64,000 bases of DNA from Notospermus geniculatus (Eukaryota > Nemertea > Pilidiophora > Heteronemertea > Lineidae). Location: the NCBI GenBank assembly GCA_002633025.1, contig NMRB01000182.1, forward strand, positions 412,670-476,669, read 5' to 3'. Under the pieces are notes generated by a model, which was not told the origin of the DNA, made no database searches, and saw only the letters and a program-made list of their open reading frames with translations. Within the stretch, counting starts at the first letter, position 1, and each line of letters begins with the position of its first letter. Shown piece after piece: positions 36,000 to 47,480 of this stretch. Position numbers and translations under genes: made by a program.

Positions 36000-36205
36000 A
36001 TTATCCTCATTGTATATTTTAGTTAGCACTCACTCTCTTGCACGCTTGTAGGAAGGGTACATTTCCCAGAGACAGATCCCTTCCTATAGTGTCTTCCTCT
36101 TACTCTTATTTCTATTTGCACAACACAGTTTTATTGTATTCTCCTCCAATATAAATGTTCTTTTTATACGGAGCAATAAAACTATTTGAATTTGAATTTG
36201 AATTT
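36000..36205 (+). mobile_element. 3' end of a non-LTR retrotransposon with TTTGAA tail
   Basis: GGAGCAATAAAACTATTTGA is followed by (ATTTGA)n and then abruptly by copy 2 of the 34.8-kb duplication. The N at 35998 hides the 5' part. No coding region was recognised. Confidence 0.6.
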
Positions 36206-36790
36206 GTCTCCAATTGGGGAAGAATAACATGCCGGATAACATGTTGGTATCCATGTACTATTCCCTGGTTAACTAGTATGGATGATTCAGTATCATCGAT
36301 ACCAGGACAATATAACGTATTCGTATTCATCAGACCTGTACTTAATGTGGTAAATTGGTTCAATGCATTCGCCTGCTTCCAGAATTTATGACAAAATGGC
36401 TAATGTCTTGCATAGTTTATGGCCTTTCTCTCTTATTCACTACGGCATGATCAATGTTTAGTCTCGGCGTGTAAAGCATGGACCGGATTTCTCCGCTGTG
36501 TGGTATTGCAGTATGGATCTTTATACATCGATTTGTATAAGTGCTTAATATGAGAGGGTAAGATGGGAAATCCCACTCGAATTAATGGATCTTTGACATG
36601 AAGAGAATACATATCAAGTGTCAAATTCTGACTTAATGTCCTGACCTTACTGTGTTAAGAACACAATGCACCGTGATATTGAAGCCATGTATGCACAGAC
36701 TCTGCACGGAGTTATCCTTAGCGCGATAAATCCGTGCAGAGTCTGTGCATACATGCACTCGTCGTTTAGTTGATGTAGACCCACTTTAAA
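36206..36790. repeat. Duplicated segment 2, copy 2
   Basis: Second copy, starting immediately after the retrotransposon tail. It contains the hairpin 36686-36756 (arms GCACAGACTCTGCACGGAGT and complement). Confidence 0.9.
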
Positions 36791-37093
36791 CACTCGCATG
36801 ATTGGCACCAAAAGTGAAGGATCACCAATGGACGGCGCTGTTTGACGAGAGATCCAATCATAAGCCATCATCACATGTTTAACCGACGCCGCCGTAACAC
36901 ACTTTCTGATTGGCTAAGGTACACAAAATGCACACTGTAACTCGCGGCAGATTCCCCGAATCGGACAGCTAACGCCGTCTGTTGGCGATACCTTGAGGAT
37001 CGCATCAACTGAACCAGTTTCAGAGCGCGGGTAACGTACATGTAGTGGGTAGCGGTTTGAAACTGCGGCAGGAGTTTGGTGCATGTACATGTA

Positions 37094-37262
37094 CATGGCT
37101 AGGATAACTCCGTGCAGAGTCCGTGCATCCTACATGGCTAAGATAACTCCGTGCAGAGTCTGTGCATGGCTTGGATAACTCCGTGCAGAGTCTGCGCATA
37201 GGCCTACATGTACATACATGGCTAGGATAACTCCGTGCGGAGTCTGTCCATACATGGCTACG
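37094..37262 (+). repeat. Tandem array of hairpin-arm units
   Basis: Four to five units of ACATGGCTAGGATAACTCCG then TGCAGAGTCTGTGCAT, with spacers of varying length including ACATGTACAT. The same motif forms inverted arms at 35318-35388 and 36686-36756. Confidence 0.85.
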
Positions 37263-39614
37263 TCACATCGCGGTAGCCTTTACTCATTACTGCTTTATCA
37301 CATTTCTCACGGCAGTTGAAAACAGTCTGATTGGAAATGTTAAGTTCATTTTCAGCGGATTCCATTAGCAACCAATTCAGTGGTAAATAACTCGATGCTT
37401 GTTTTGTCTGCTACGCTGCCCTGGTACAAAACACAATTTCCTGTGCCAATTGAAAGGCTCGGCGGAATCAATGTAGCTTTTCCTTTCAAACTCTGAAGAC
37501 TGGAAAATCTGAATTACTCTGCAGGTTGACTTCAAGTACTGAAACACAGTATGCATTTCGTTAATGGAATATGAGCTGCATCAAAAGTCCATAGACTCTG
37601 ATCCTACTCAATCTGCGCGCTGCAGTCGTGGCTTGTTTGGTAGGACCAGTATATTGACCGCCATTTTTGGAGGAATTCTGCCAGTGACGTCACTTGGAAA
37701 TTTTACGTAAATTTATTGAATTCTCAATAGGGCTGACGTACCGGAATGCAGATAGAAGGTGACCTCCATTTAACTCAGGAAATCCGCCAATCACGAAGGT
37801 GTTAAAATTAGAAAGGTATCAACATAATAGTTCCTATCCTTATCATCTGCGCCAGCACCAGCCAATCAGATTCACGAACGCGATAGGCACGACTGGTCCT
37901 AACATATGCAAAAGCCCGATGTAAAATTGTTAGGACCGGGTACCAGTCTAAAAAGTTCACTGTACTACGGTAGTGGACTCCATAAAATCACGTGTCTTCG
38001 GCACGAGATTTGAGAAACACTGACTTTTGGAAAGTAGGTCAAATCAGTTGCATTCAACTTGGAAATGTTTGTGCCCTGACATTGAAAATCAGAGTTGAAA
38101 TGTACGAAAATAATAGCTTTTTTTAGAAACTTTTGAAATCGATAGATTGTCATCTGAGCAAATTCACCAACTGGGAATATGACAGCAATCAATATTCAAT
38201 GATCCAAGCAAATCAATTATATTGGGATTACCATGGCAACGATGCTACAGTAAATCACTGACATATTTATGTATACACAGCACAAGCATACAATGCAGGA
38301 AACATTGACATTGGAAGTTTTTTTTTGAAATAACGGTATATCATAATGGTTCTCTTTTCACAAGCAGCAACAACATCAGTGTTACAAGTAAACAATGTTC
38401 AGCATACATGTAGGCTACGTATATGTACATGTAGGCTATGCTTTTGACATTGAAACTTTTTATAGTGTAGAAGATTTTTCTGATGAACATCCTAATGCTA
38501 AGAGAACCAGACTGATTAAAATATTTGGTAATGAATCGGTATCGAAGTGAACCTTTTGTTAAAGGACCAAAAGCTCCACTCCAGCAGGCTACACAGTGAC
38601 TGCACAGTGTCAGCAGATCATGGACATTGGATTTAGATGGCTCCGGTGGAGACCGCAGAAACCTGACTTGAATAATCCGCCGTGTATTTCATAGCTGATG
38701 TTCATCTTCATATTCCTGACAAGAGACTCTTGATCCATACATAGGCGGACTGCAGCAAAGCAATGGCAATCCATCTGAACACATGTATGATTTATTCCTG
38801 TTGAGGATAATACATTACTAGGTTTCCCCGCAATAGTAGAACGTTAACTGAATATTTCATAAATGGTGAATGAAAATTTTACATTTCAGAGTTGGTATAG
38901 CTGCAATGTAGCTCTCTGGGGAGGATGTTGAAGTAAAAAAAATACTTTTTTAAAAATGTGGGTTTTTTATTAATTCATTTTATGGTGAAAACAAGTCCAA
39001 GTGATATCCAGACAACACTGACTCTGTAAAGTATTGCTTCAGCTTGCTTAGCGATGGCCAAGCAGCCAGGGGCTGCATGTCTGATTAGAGACCTATTTTA
39101 GCAAAGGGTGAGTGTCATATTATAGCCAATAACCGTGGTCATAAACACCAGAGTCTTTCGCTTGGGCGTCATGTGCAGTAATAATGATACGAGGCCAGCC
39201 GCCCATGAGTGTCTCCATAAGGAGTACCGGCGAAGACGATCCAGTAACAACTCACACTGATTTCGATATACATCAGATCCATGTGATTTCTTCCGCAATT
39301 AACGGAAAGTGTACGATGACAGGCTCTGAGTACACACGGTTACCTCTAGTGTATCAACATTCACGAGTAACGACATCGTTACTGGAGACATCAAATTAAC
39401 GTCGCCCTGAAGCTGGTTATTGATCATGGCTGGGAGAGTTTACCATCCGAATGACTATCATATAATCGCCCAGTGAACTGATTATAATTGAAAGTAAATT
39501 TTATTAAGAGTTCTGCCACAGGAAAGCCACACCCGCAGGGCAGGATAATCAAAGACGTAACGATGTACAATTAGATATAGCTGAAATGTACAGGACCACC
39601 ACCATTTCCTATTA

Positions 39615-40166
39615 CACTGGTGGACAGAAATATTAGGACAGTGGCCAATTTGAAGTTTGATGTACGTTTCTACCTGTTATTATCAGATGAAGATGAAATG
39701 TTTTGGCTTGAATAAAGTCTAGAACATATTTTTGATTATGTTTTAACTTTCATTTCTGCACTTCCAATGTGGAATGTTGTTATTTTCAAGTGATTTAATT
39801 AAAGATATGTCTTGTTATGACGTATTAAACTGGTCAGACCTGTTATGTAACATAAGTGTATCATCAACCATGAGTAATTAAAAGCTTTATTCTTAAGAAA
39901 AAAATGAAGAAAAAGCGAAGAAAAACGAGTATTTGCTTGTACATGTAAATGCCTTTGATGAACAAGGGCGAGAATTGCCTGATTGTCATTAACCTCATTG
40001 CATAATTGCGATGATTATGTAATTCACTGAAATTGTAGCAAGCGGAAAGAAGGACCCTTCCCACAATATGTGAACACAAGTTGAGTTCATTACATTCATT
40101 AACAGGCAGAAACTTACATCAAACTTCAAATTGGCTGCACCGTCCTAATATTTCTGTCCACCAGTG
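39615..40166. mobile_element. Non-autonomous Tc1/mariner-like element
   Basis: Inverted ends CACTGGTGGACAGAAATATT then AGGACAGTG, and complement, flanked by TA (39613-39614 and 40167-40168). Arms also share AATTTGAAGTTTGATGT. 552 bp, no transposase frame. Confidence 0.85.
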
Positions 40167-41486
40167 TACATACGAAAAATCAGACGACCTCGGAATCTAA
40201 TTGCAATCAGCTTCAACGGTGGAACCATGTCAAGTTAGATACGGATCCTATGATGTTCTTTCCATCCACTTAATAACTTACATTACATCCATCACAGCCT
40301 AATGGGGCAAAAAGCGAAGAGTAATTAAGGAGTTTTTAAAGTTTTTTGGTATTGGCCAATTTAAGAGAACATTGGCAGCTGCACCCTATAAAAACCGAGG
40401 TGAAAGTTTTAATGATATTCTAATCCAGAAAAAGTGGCAGACTGCAATAGATCAGCAATTTTAAAATTCGTGGTGATTATAATTTGCGTCTTTTAAAAGA
40501 TTTAGAATTCTTCAGGATTATAAATTATAGCCAGCCTCCGAAGGTCACATTTAGTTTCTTTGGTGCAGTCGGCAGATTTTAGTAACACGGTAGAAGCATA
40601 AAGGAATCAAACAAAGGTTTAACTGCGAACAATGAAGTAACTGAGGGATACACTTCATGTGTTGCCACCAGATGTCTCTCTCTGCCTGAATGCCTTTGGC
40701 TTTACGTAATAGGCAGGAGCCTTTTTTATGGTACTGGGGTACATATGGATATGTCAACTTGATGCCTTGAATTCCCTTTCTGAGGATAACAGCTATTTTC
40801 AGCATTACGGTATTAGTGTTCCATGTGCATGTACGTGTACGTCAGCCTATTCAAATCTACACAGATGACCCTGCACTCTCACCGTTCGTGGGGTTCTCAT
40901 TAATTCAGTCCTTTTGTATTATAAGATCAACTGGTCTGAATTCAACAAAATGTGCACTAAACATGCAGAAGGGTCTTGCCTATCATATGGAAGAGCCAGA
41001 ACGCATAATTGTTGAGGTTTAAACGGATACTGTCCACATTTATAAAATGTTAAATTTGTCAGTTAATGTCTGATTCCTTTATGGTAGAAGTCAGCAACTG
41101 ATCATAGTTCTGGGGCGTTATAGGTTAGTCCATGTTCTATGGCTAGCTGATGGCAATTGAGCCCCTGAAGAGCCATCTCCAACACTCTATCGATTTCTCT
41201 TGCCGAAACATACTTGGTTCTCTGGAATACAATTATTAACACTCCACTGACAACAGGATGCTAAGAGATGTCACTTCCGAGTGGGTTTTTGGCCTTAACT
41301 TCTAACACTCGGACCGAACCATTCCTTAGAGGTGACGAATGAAGGTCAAGAATCAATTCAACAGCTTCAAAAGCTGGCAAGTCCAAATCTTTCAATTCGG
41401 CATTTACACGCCCAAATAAGACTGCACGTCATCGTCAGCCCACAGGAGTGGGGATCATAACTACGATAGAGGGCAGCACATCGTAA

Positions 41487-41600
41487 CCTGGGGCCGTATG
41501 CGCAAAACATCTTAAGTATAAAATTTCCCTTATCTTTTGTTTGGAACAATAGTTTAAGGGAAATTTTACACTAAGGTGTTTTGTGCATACGGCCCCAGGT
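41487..41600. mobile_element. Palindromic MITE, ACCTGGGGCCGTATGC ends
   Basis: 114-bp palindrome. The arms include GTATGCGCAAAACATCTTA and AAATTTCCCTTA, then complements ending GGCCCCAGGT. Confidence 0.85.
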
Positions 41601-41892
41601 CTTATATTCTTTACATGTAGAATGAACGACCTTTGTGTCGGAAATTGACCAGGACCTGGATGTCAGTTTCATTTTTCAATAGTTTTAACCACTAGTGACA
41701 CCTATTTAGGGAGTGGGTTAGGTACATATCTGTTTATTTCATACTCAAAGGTAAACAATAAATTTGCAAAGGAGAAAAAAGGTGATTCTTACATGCAGAA
41801 TATAAATTAAGACGTGCACAAATATTCAATTATATCGTTCAGGTCCTGCCTATTTCCGTGATTTACATCCCTGAGGTGAATAAAATCTCTAA

Positions 41893-42270
41893 GGAGCAGT
41901 GTGGTCTAGTGGTGAAGGTCTTGGACTTGCGATCGAAAGGTTGTGGGTTCGAGCCCCGTCACTGCCATGTCTGTTTGGAACCTTAAGCAAGTTTCTTTAC
42001 CTCGAGTGCTTCGTCCTTCTGATGAGACGTAAAACCGAGGTCTCGTGTGCCATCCGTGAAATGGTGCACGTAAAAGACCCTGTAGCATCTTTCGAAGAAG
42101 AGTAGCTGCGTTAGCGGCGGTGCTGACAGATAATAGTCTGAAAAGCTCAATATGAGCGCTTCGTAGCAGCTCCTTGAGTACTCCAGAAAGGTTTCTGTGA
42201 AGACCGCGCTTTGAGCAGGGAAACCTGGAAAGGCGCGAATAAATATTCATACCATACCATACCACCACCA
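41893..42270 (+). mobile_element. tRNA-derived SINE, long form
   Basis: The tRNA-like head has A box TGGTCTAGTGGTGAAGG and B box GGTTCGAGCCC (41941-41958 region). It is followed by a conserved-looking body (GATGAGACGTAAAACCGAGG, CACGTAAAAGACCCTG), a hairpin-rich 3' part and an ATACC-repeat tail. The body may be one of the shared SINE core domains; not verified. Confidence 0.8.
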
Positions 42271-42883
42271 TAATTGCCTGACTTCTCTGCATTAAACCAA
42301 CATTTGCTCTCTCTTCATTTTCCTGCCCGTGGGCAATGTATCTAAGGCTTATTGCCAGAGATGACATCCCCCATTGTGGACTTGCTTTGGTTTACGTTTG
42401 GTCCGCTACGCACAACTCCACGACCGCAATTTATGGCGAAACCGGGCAGCTTTGAGCCAGTCGATTAAGGGGATATTGCAATCCAAATGATTCATCAGAA
42501 ATGTTCGCGGTCAGCTTTTTCCTGGCTTCCAGCCACCTGTTTGTCATATCTCACAGCGATGTCAAAGAAATCAATGCTCCTGACCAAGCATTGGTGATCA
42601 ATGGCTGCAAACCTGTCTAACGATCAATCACTTGGACCTGCAGGAAAATCAATTCCTTCATCCCCGGAGAAATCAGATCAATAGATGAGAAGATCAATGC
42701 ATTTATAATTCATGTTATTTTATTTGTGGAGACACTCTGGTTTTAGATTCAGTGTAACATTGCAGAGTCGAGATTTGTTGTGTGGCAAAGTGTAATTGGA
42801 TGGCTGGTATCCAAGACCAAGAAGTGTGTGCAAGAAGTGCATGTCAGACTTCATATAGATAGTATATAAGTAAAGCCGCCTCC

Positions 42884-42932
42884 GAATTTCGCAAATTTTT
42901 CGACCCCACCAACCCGGCGGGGTCTTCCTCAG
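42884..42932 (-). ncRNA. Hammerhead-ribozyme-like core, minus strand (compact)
   Basis: Read on the minus strand: CTGAGGA (42932-42926), extra A, GACCCC stem with an 11-nt loop and GGGGTC, GAAA (42901-42898), AATTT-GCG-AAATT hairpin, then C at the expected cleavage position (42884). One extra A lies between GAAA and stem III. More compact than the plus-strand copy. Confidence 0.4.
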
Positions 42933-43007
42933 GCACTTTCTAGTAGAGATCCCAGGTCAAGTCAGTGAATGAGCTGTCTCACTTCTGGGATCTCAACCAG
43001 AAAGTGC

Positions 43008-43134
43008 CTGAGGAAGACCCCGGTTCTACTTTGGCCCTCCTTTATATTTTATTGTACATTTCTCTTCTCAAATAAATAGTATAATTAATTAATTAATTAA
43101 AGACCTCGGTAGGGGTCGAAAATTTGCGAAATTC
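43008..43134 (+). ncRNA. Hammerhead-ribozyme-like core, plus strand
   Basis: CTGAGGA (43008-43014), one extra A, then stem II GACCCC (43016) with GGGGTC (43112), GAAA (43118-43121), a four- to five-pair stem III closed by GCG, and TTC (43132-43134). This is the type I order of box, stem II, GAAA, stem III and NUH. Stem I would pair AAAGT (43001) with ACTTT (43142), with an internal loop. The stem II loop is enlarged by an insertion. Activity untested. Confidence 0.4.
43082..43100 (+). repeat. (AATT)n microsatellite
   Basis: TAATTAATTAATTAATTAA inside the enlarged stem II loop of the plus-strand hammerhead-like copy. Confidence 0.9.
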
Positions 43135-43995
43135 GGAGACGACTTTACTTATGTACTATCATTTTGTGTGTCGTTTTTTGTGCTCTATGTTGGATATCAG
43201 ACATCATATCGATACGTATTGGTAAAGAATGCAGACAACTTCTATGAAACCTGATAGAAAATAGCAATGAATACCAAAGCAACAGTACTGAGTTGAGTTT
43301 TTTGCAAAGAATGGCCGTTTTTTTCCATTGCTTGACCATTTTTCCATTGCTTGTCATACATGTAATGGTGAAGGAAATAAAACACTGCGTACATTTCAGT
43401 TGCATAGAAAACCGTATTACACTCATATCAATTCTCAACTTGTATATGTCTGTCTCAACAAATTTGTACCAAATTAAATCATCCTCTGAGTGGAACAGTA
43501 ATTGAATAAACAAGCAGAGCGATGTTACTGATCTAATAGTTCCCTACCCAATACATAATTCTCGACATGGTGTCATTCAGCATAGGAAAAATTAATTACA
43601 TTCATCTAAATGAGTTCTTTTTATGGAAGACTACAGAGACACTGGGTTCAATATGAACCAAGCAATGACAGATTCTAATATATCATTGATACTTTATCGC
43701 AGTAGACACACGTGTAATCAATGAGGTCACAAATCAAGAAGGGTTTTTCAGACGTGTTTTGATTTTTATAAATCTGACACGCCGCATGAATTGATAGATT
43801 TTTCTCCTGGTGAGAGCAGGCAGTATAACGTATTGGCAATGCCTGTCACCAAATGCCTTGATTTTCAATTCTAATAGTGTGCTGGCAATGCTGAGACATG
43901 GATTTTTTACATAGGGGTAGATTCTAGACATGGGCATCAACAACAGAGGAATGTAATATTGTAGGCCTCTCTTTTCATATGTGGGCAATTGCTTA

Positions 43996-44234
43996 GGGCC
44001 GATTTAATAGACGTTTGCTAAGCTAACCATTGGTTCCACCAAAAATAGATAGGCATGCGAAAAGTGTACAACTAAATTTTCACCAAAAAGCCCAGTTTGG
44101 ATGGATAGTAAGCGCTGTACAGAGCTTAGTAAACGGGGCTTTTTGGTGGATAATTTAGTTGTACATTTTTCGCACGCCTATCTATTTTTGGTACAACCAA
44201 TGGTTAGCTTAGCAAACGTCTATTAAATCGGCCC
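43996..44234. mobile_element. GGGCCGATTTAATAGACG foldback, copy 3 (uninterrupted)
   Basis: 239 bp with arms GGGCCGATTTAATAGACG and complement, flanked by TA on both sides (CTTA and TAAAG). It serves as the empty-site reference for the nested TTAA element. Confidence 0.9.
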
Positions 44235-45043
44235 TAAAGATGTCAAAATTTAGAACGACTTGCATATTTGATCCAGGCGTCTTTCCACCAAGGATATTTA
44301 GGCCTATAACGTATCACCAAATTTCTTCTGAATATGCCGCTCAGAGAATCCTCTTCAAAGGCCTTTGAAAACACGTCATAAAATAAAACGGCAAGTGGTA
44401 TACAAGCTGAAACAGTTGCCATGACAACTCAATGCATCGCCAACAATGAGCTGACGTACACGATCATCGCGGAGTTTCGTTTTACATCCGCACACTGGCT
44501 AAATGACAATTTAACTGGACAGTGTAATAAATTTTCCACCAATCCCTGCCTACCAAAACGATGATCTCATTTAGACAAGTTCCTCCCAGAACCATGACGT
44601 GATTATGCTGAAGTTCTCAAATGAAATTAGTTGATTATGTAACTTTCAGAAATGAATCTGATTCAATTTGCTATCTTTGAGAGAAATCAGCCTCGGGCCA
44701 GAAAAACAAGTACAAGAGAAGCGAGCTAATGATAATTCCTCAGTGAAGAAATTGACAAGGTTTCATCAAAGGAGGCATTGACTTTTTTGTACCAGATGCC
44801 ATTGGAGTAAACATCTTTAGGAATGTAGAATGGTATTCTTAACATGAGGGTTGGGAATTTACAATTCTTTGTCAAGGCCGTTGAAAATACTATTCAGTAT
44901 CAAATGCAAAGAGAAAGCTTCAGTCACAACCTGAGCACTTTTACCTCATTCTGTCCGTATTTTGTTGCCATCGAAAGTTTAAGCCACACATCCAAATTCA
45001 TTTGCTGTACAAGAAAGAATGAGTAGCAGAGAAAAGTACATGT

Positions 45044-45605
45044 ACAGTCATTTGCAAATGTTTGACCACTTGTCATTTTTTTTGGTTTTCTGTCAGTATC
45101 CTGTTTTACATGCATTATAATATATCATTGTATGATGACATTTTGGCCAGTAATCCATCTACATCCGAGTAGTACGATGAATTCATATGAGTGTAGGATT
45201 TTGCTCAGGCACGTCTTGTTAAGACAGTTTGTCTGAAGAGACAGATAGGGAAAAAAGCCAACTCTGAGTCAGGTTCAAAGGGCAAAAATGGTGAACCAGC
45301 ATCAAGAGGAGGGCTACTCAGAATATTAAATCAGCAAGAAGATGTCTTGCTGCAACACATCCTCTTGCCCTTTGACCCTGACTCAGATTGGCTTTTCCCC
45401 ATCTATCTCTACAGATAAACTGTTACATAAGAGTTGCTACGCAAAATCCTATATATTCATATGGCCTTATAGCACTACTCTGATGTTATGGATCACCGCC
45501 CAAAATATGTTATGCAATCATTCAGTGATATAATGTAATGCAGGGCACTGACAGAAAAAAGCAACAAAATTAACAAGTGGTCTCAAACTTTTGCAAATGA
45601 CTGTG
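45044..45605. mobile_element. Long foldback element, about 560 bp
   Basis: The arms stretch over most of the length: TACAGTCATTTGCAAATG, TTTTCTGTCAGTATCCTG and GAGTGTAGGATTTTGC at the left, with complements at the right, closing on a short centre near 45300-45350. Confidence 0.85.
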
Positions 45606-46425
45606 TTTATAGCATGAGTTCCTTTTTGCCTTGCTTCATGTTGACGTCTGAAATGACCCCTCATCTTCCTCGAAGCAACCACTTTTTCTCCTCAAGCAGG
45701 TGCTTACTGTAAGCGATTTATGCCTGCCGCGTTTTAAAGGCCAATGCTGACAACCTTTAGGCGTGGAATGCCAAAATTTGCAAAAAGTCAAAGCCGTGTA
45801 CCACCCAGCAAATTATTTCCAACAAGGCAGTGATAAAAAATGGCAATGAAAGTGAAGTATATAATTGAAACTTCCATGTTTTTGTACCGCTAATGATATG
45901 AACTGCTTGCAATGTATCTTTTTCTTAAGATGTGTGATAGATTGGTCCTACAGAAGATGAGACAAAGCATAGCTAACCACCCGAATGACGCCGGTCGGAC
46001 TTGTCGATTTCATTGTGTTTGTCCGACCCTGCTTTTGTCTTGCGCCTCCCCTTCGACAAAGCAACTTGTAATCTAATCTTTGTCCGACCCGTGCTGGTAA
46101 AAATAGAAACCGGGCGGTATGCTCTTGTATTCCATGTATTCGAAGGGCGATAACAATGGTGACATTTCTTCTGTTTTGCTCGGAGACCTAAAGTACTAAT
46201 AACCTGCTGGTAAACTGTCGACGCGAAGACAATTTCTTCGTTTCTTCCGCATGGTCTAACACATCTATCGTATTACATTTCACAAAGGAAATAAGCTGTT
46301 TCGTTTTTCAGCAAACAGCTTCGGGTAACCCGGCATCCATTTTTCTCTCATCGACATTTTCCGATACCAGGTATTGTATAAAAAGAAGTGCGAGTATGTC
46401 ACGTTAGGGACACCTCCTTTCACAG

Positions 46426-46539
46426 TTATAAATCCTCCTTAACATCAGTAACACAAAAGAGTAGACGCATCTGCTCGAGTTTGGTAAAGAATCCGTTACC
46501 ATCACTTTCATCGCATTCATCGAGGAAGCAGTGAAATCG
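46426..46539 (-). CDS. Possible nested or alternative terminal exon, cysteine-flanked EF-hand-like peptide
   Basis: On the minus strand a pyrimidine-rich acceptor (TGTCTGTCTTTCAG) is followed by 37 codons and a TAA stop. The peptide has the form C-x4-C, then DESDGNGFFTKLE, then a helix and another Cys. That resembles the Cys-flanked EF-hand with a one-residue insertion seen in SPARC-family extracellular calcium-binding domains. The acceptor reads in phase 0. This is incompatible with the phase-1 donor of exon 2 but compatible with the phase-0 donor of exon 1, so a short secreted isoform (signal peptide plus this tail) is formally possible. It could equally be the last exon of an unseen nested gene, or chance. 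No AATAAA signal was seen nearby. Confidence 0.3.
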   Translation of the reverse strand, partial: RFHCFLDECDESDGNGFFTKLEQMRLLFCVTDVKEDL

Positions 46540-47095
46540 CTGAAAGACAGACAATCTACATGTATATTCAGCCCAATGCTTCATGTAAATGTACGTAACC
46601 GTTTTTGCGATCTGAATCTGACAGCGGTACATGCGTCCATTCTTTGGGCGAGTTCACGAGGCACGTATATGCCAAGTAAAAAGGCAGCAACACCATCTTT
46701 TCCATTGGTGATTGTTCATTCTCGCCAGTATCTCATAGTGTATAATAAAGAATACATGTTGAAGTCGTGACAACATTTTTGGATGATGCAAATGTATTTT
46801 TAGCGTTAGATAGCCTAATGCCTCAAGCATCCATTTAGGTCTCCCAAGAGCTAATGGCAATTCATTCTCGTATCCCAACATTGGTATTTTTACTACTGTC
46901 ATTCCATCGGGGTTGAAGCTGACATTTCAACTTCAATTTCAAGTACAGAATGTTTCAGAAGTAGACGGAAATGCTTCCTTAGCATCAGTATTTTCAGGTA
47001 GGATTACGTGTCAATTGGCAAAAGTCTTCAACACTTGAACAAACCGAAAAGGCCTATTCAGTTCTGAGAATTTTGTGGCTAAAGGTACTGTCACA

Positions 47096-47480
47096 CTGAA
47101 GTAGTTCTCAAAACTTCCTGTCCCGTCCTAAAAAATCGTAAAACGGGCTAGAACGTGTAACGTTGGCCAATAATAGGGAGGTTTAGAAATCAAACGATAA
47201 ACGTAAACGTTAACTACAACGTTATTTTTGTACCGAAAATGCAATATAAAATCTGGTTAATGTGTAGTATAAAAAATAACGTTGTCGTAAAGTTTAGTTT
47301 ATCGTTTAATTTCTAAACCTCCCTAATGTCTCGGAAGTTCTGGAGCACCCTTCCCATCCGAGCCTGTCCACGAAGTTCGTAAAAAGACTGTAAAATAGTT
47401 GCCACTACGTCCACCCCGTTCGCACACAGTTTGAGACCGTTCAAGAACGTACTGAGAACTAGCTCAGTGTGATGGGGGCA
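47096..47480. mobile_element. Family D foldback, copy 3, with a nested AGGGAGG MITE
   Basis: Starts CTGTCACACTGAAGTAG and ends CTCAGTGTGATGGGGGC. It is interrupted at GGCCAATAA by the 150-bp element 47175-47324. The uninterrupted sequence is seen at 5.94 kb and, reversed, at 20.24 kb. Confidence 0.85.
47175..47324. mobile_element. AGGGAGG-family foldback, 150 bp
   Basis: Inverted arms AGGGAGGTTTAGAAATCAAA and its complement surround ACGTTATTTTTGTACCG. Sister copies are 16833-16982 (also 150 bp) and 62965-63107. The target duplication is ambiguous (TA or TAA). Confidence 0.85.

Larger units (their letters stand above)
42861..43172. mobile_element. Nested palindrome with hammerhead-like cores
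   Basis: Outer arms (42861-42907 and 43112-43159) read ATAAGTAAAGCCGCCTCCGA onward and its complement; inner arms (42919-42940 and 43000-43021) contain GTCTTCCTCAGGCACTTTC and complement. An AT-rich 90-bp stretch with (AATT)n lies at 43022-43100. The two halves are inverted copies of one unit. The 3' flank is shared with 11642-11656. Confidence 0.8.

Noticed and set aside
37094-37262. CRISPR-like array (repeats with short spacers)
   Set aside because: Eukaryotic context, units vary, spacers are ACATGTACAT-type low-complexity sequence, and no cas genes exist. It is a minisatellite.
41906-42367. 153-residue minus-strand open frame
   Set aside because: It lies antisense across the tRNA-derived SINE at 41893-42270 and has no recognisable domain.
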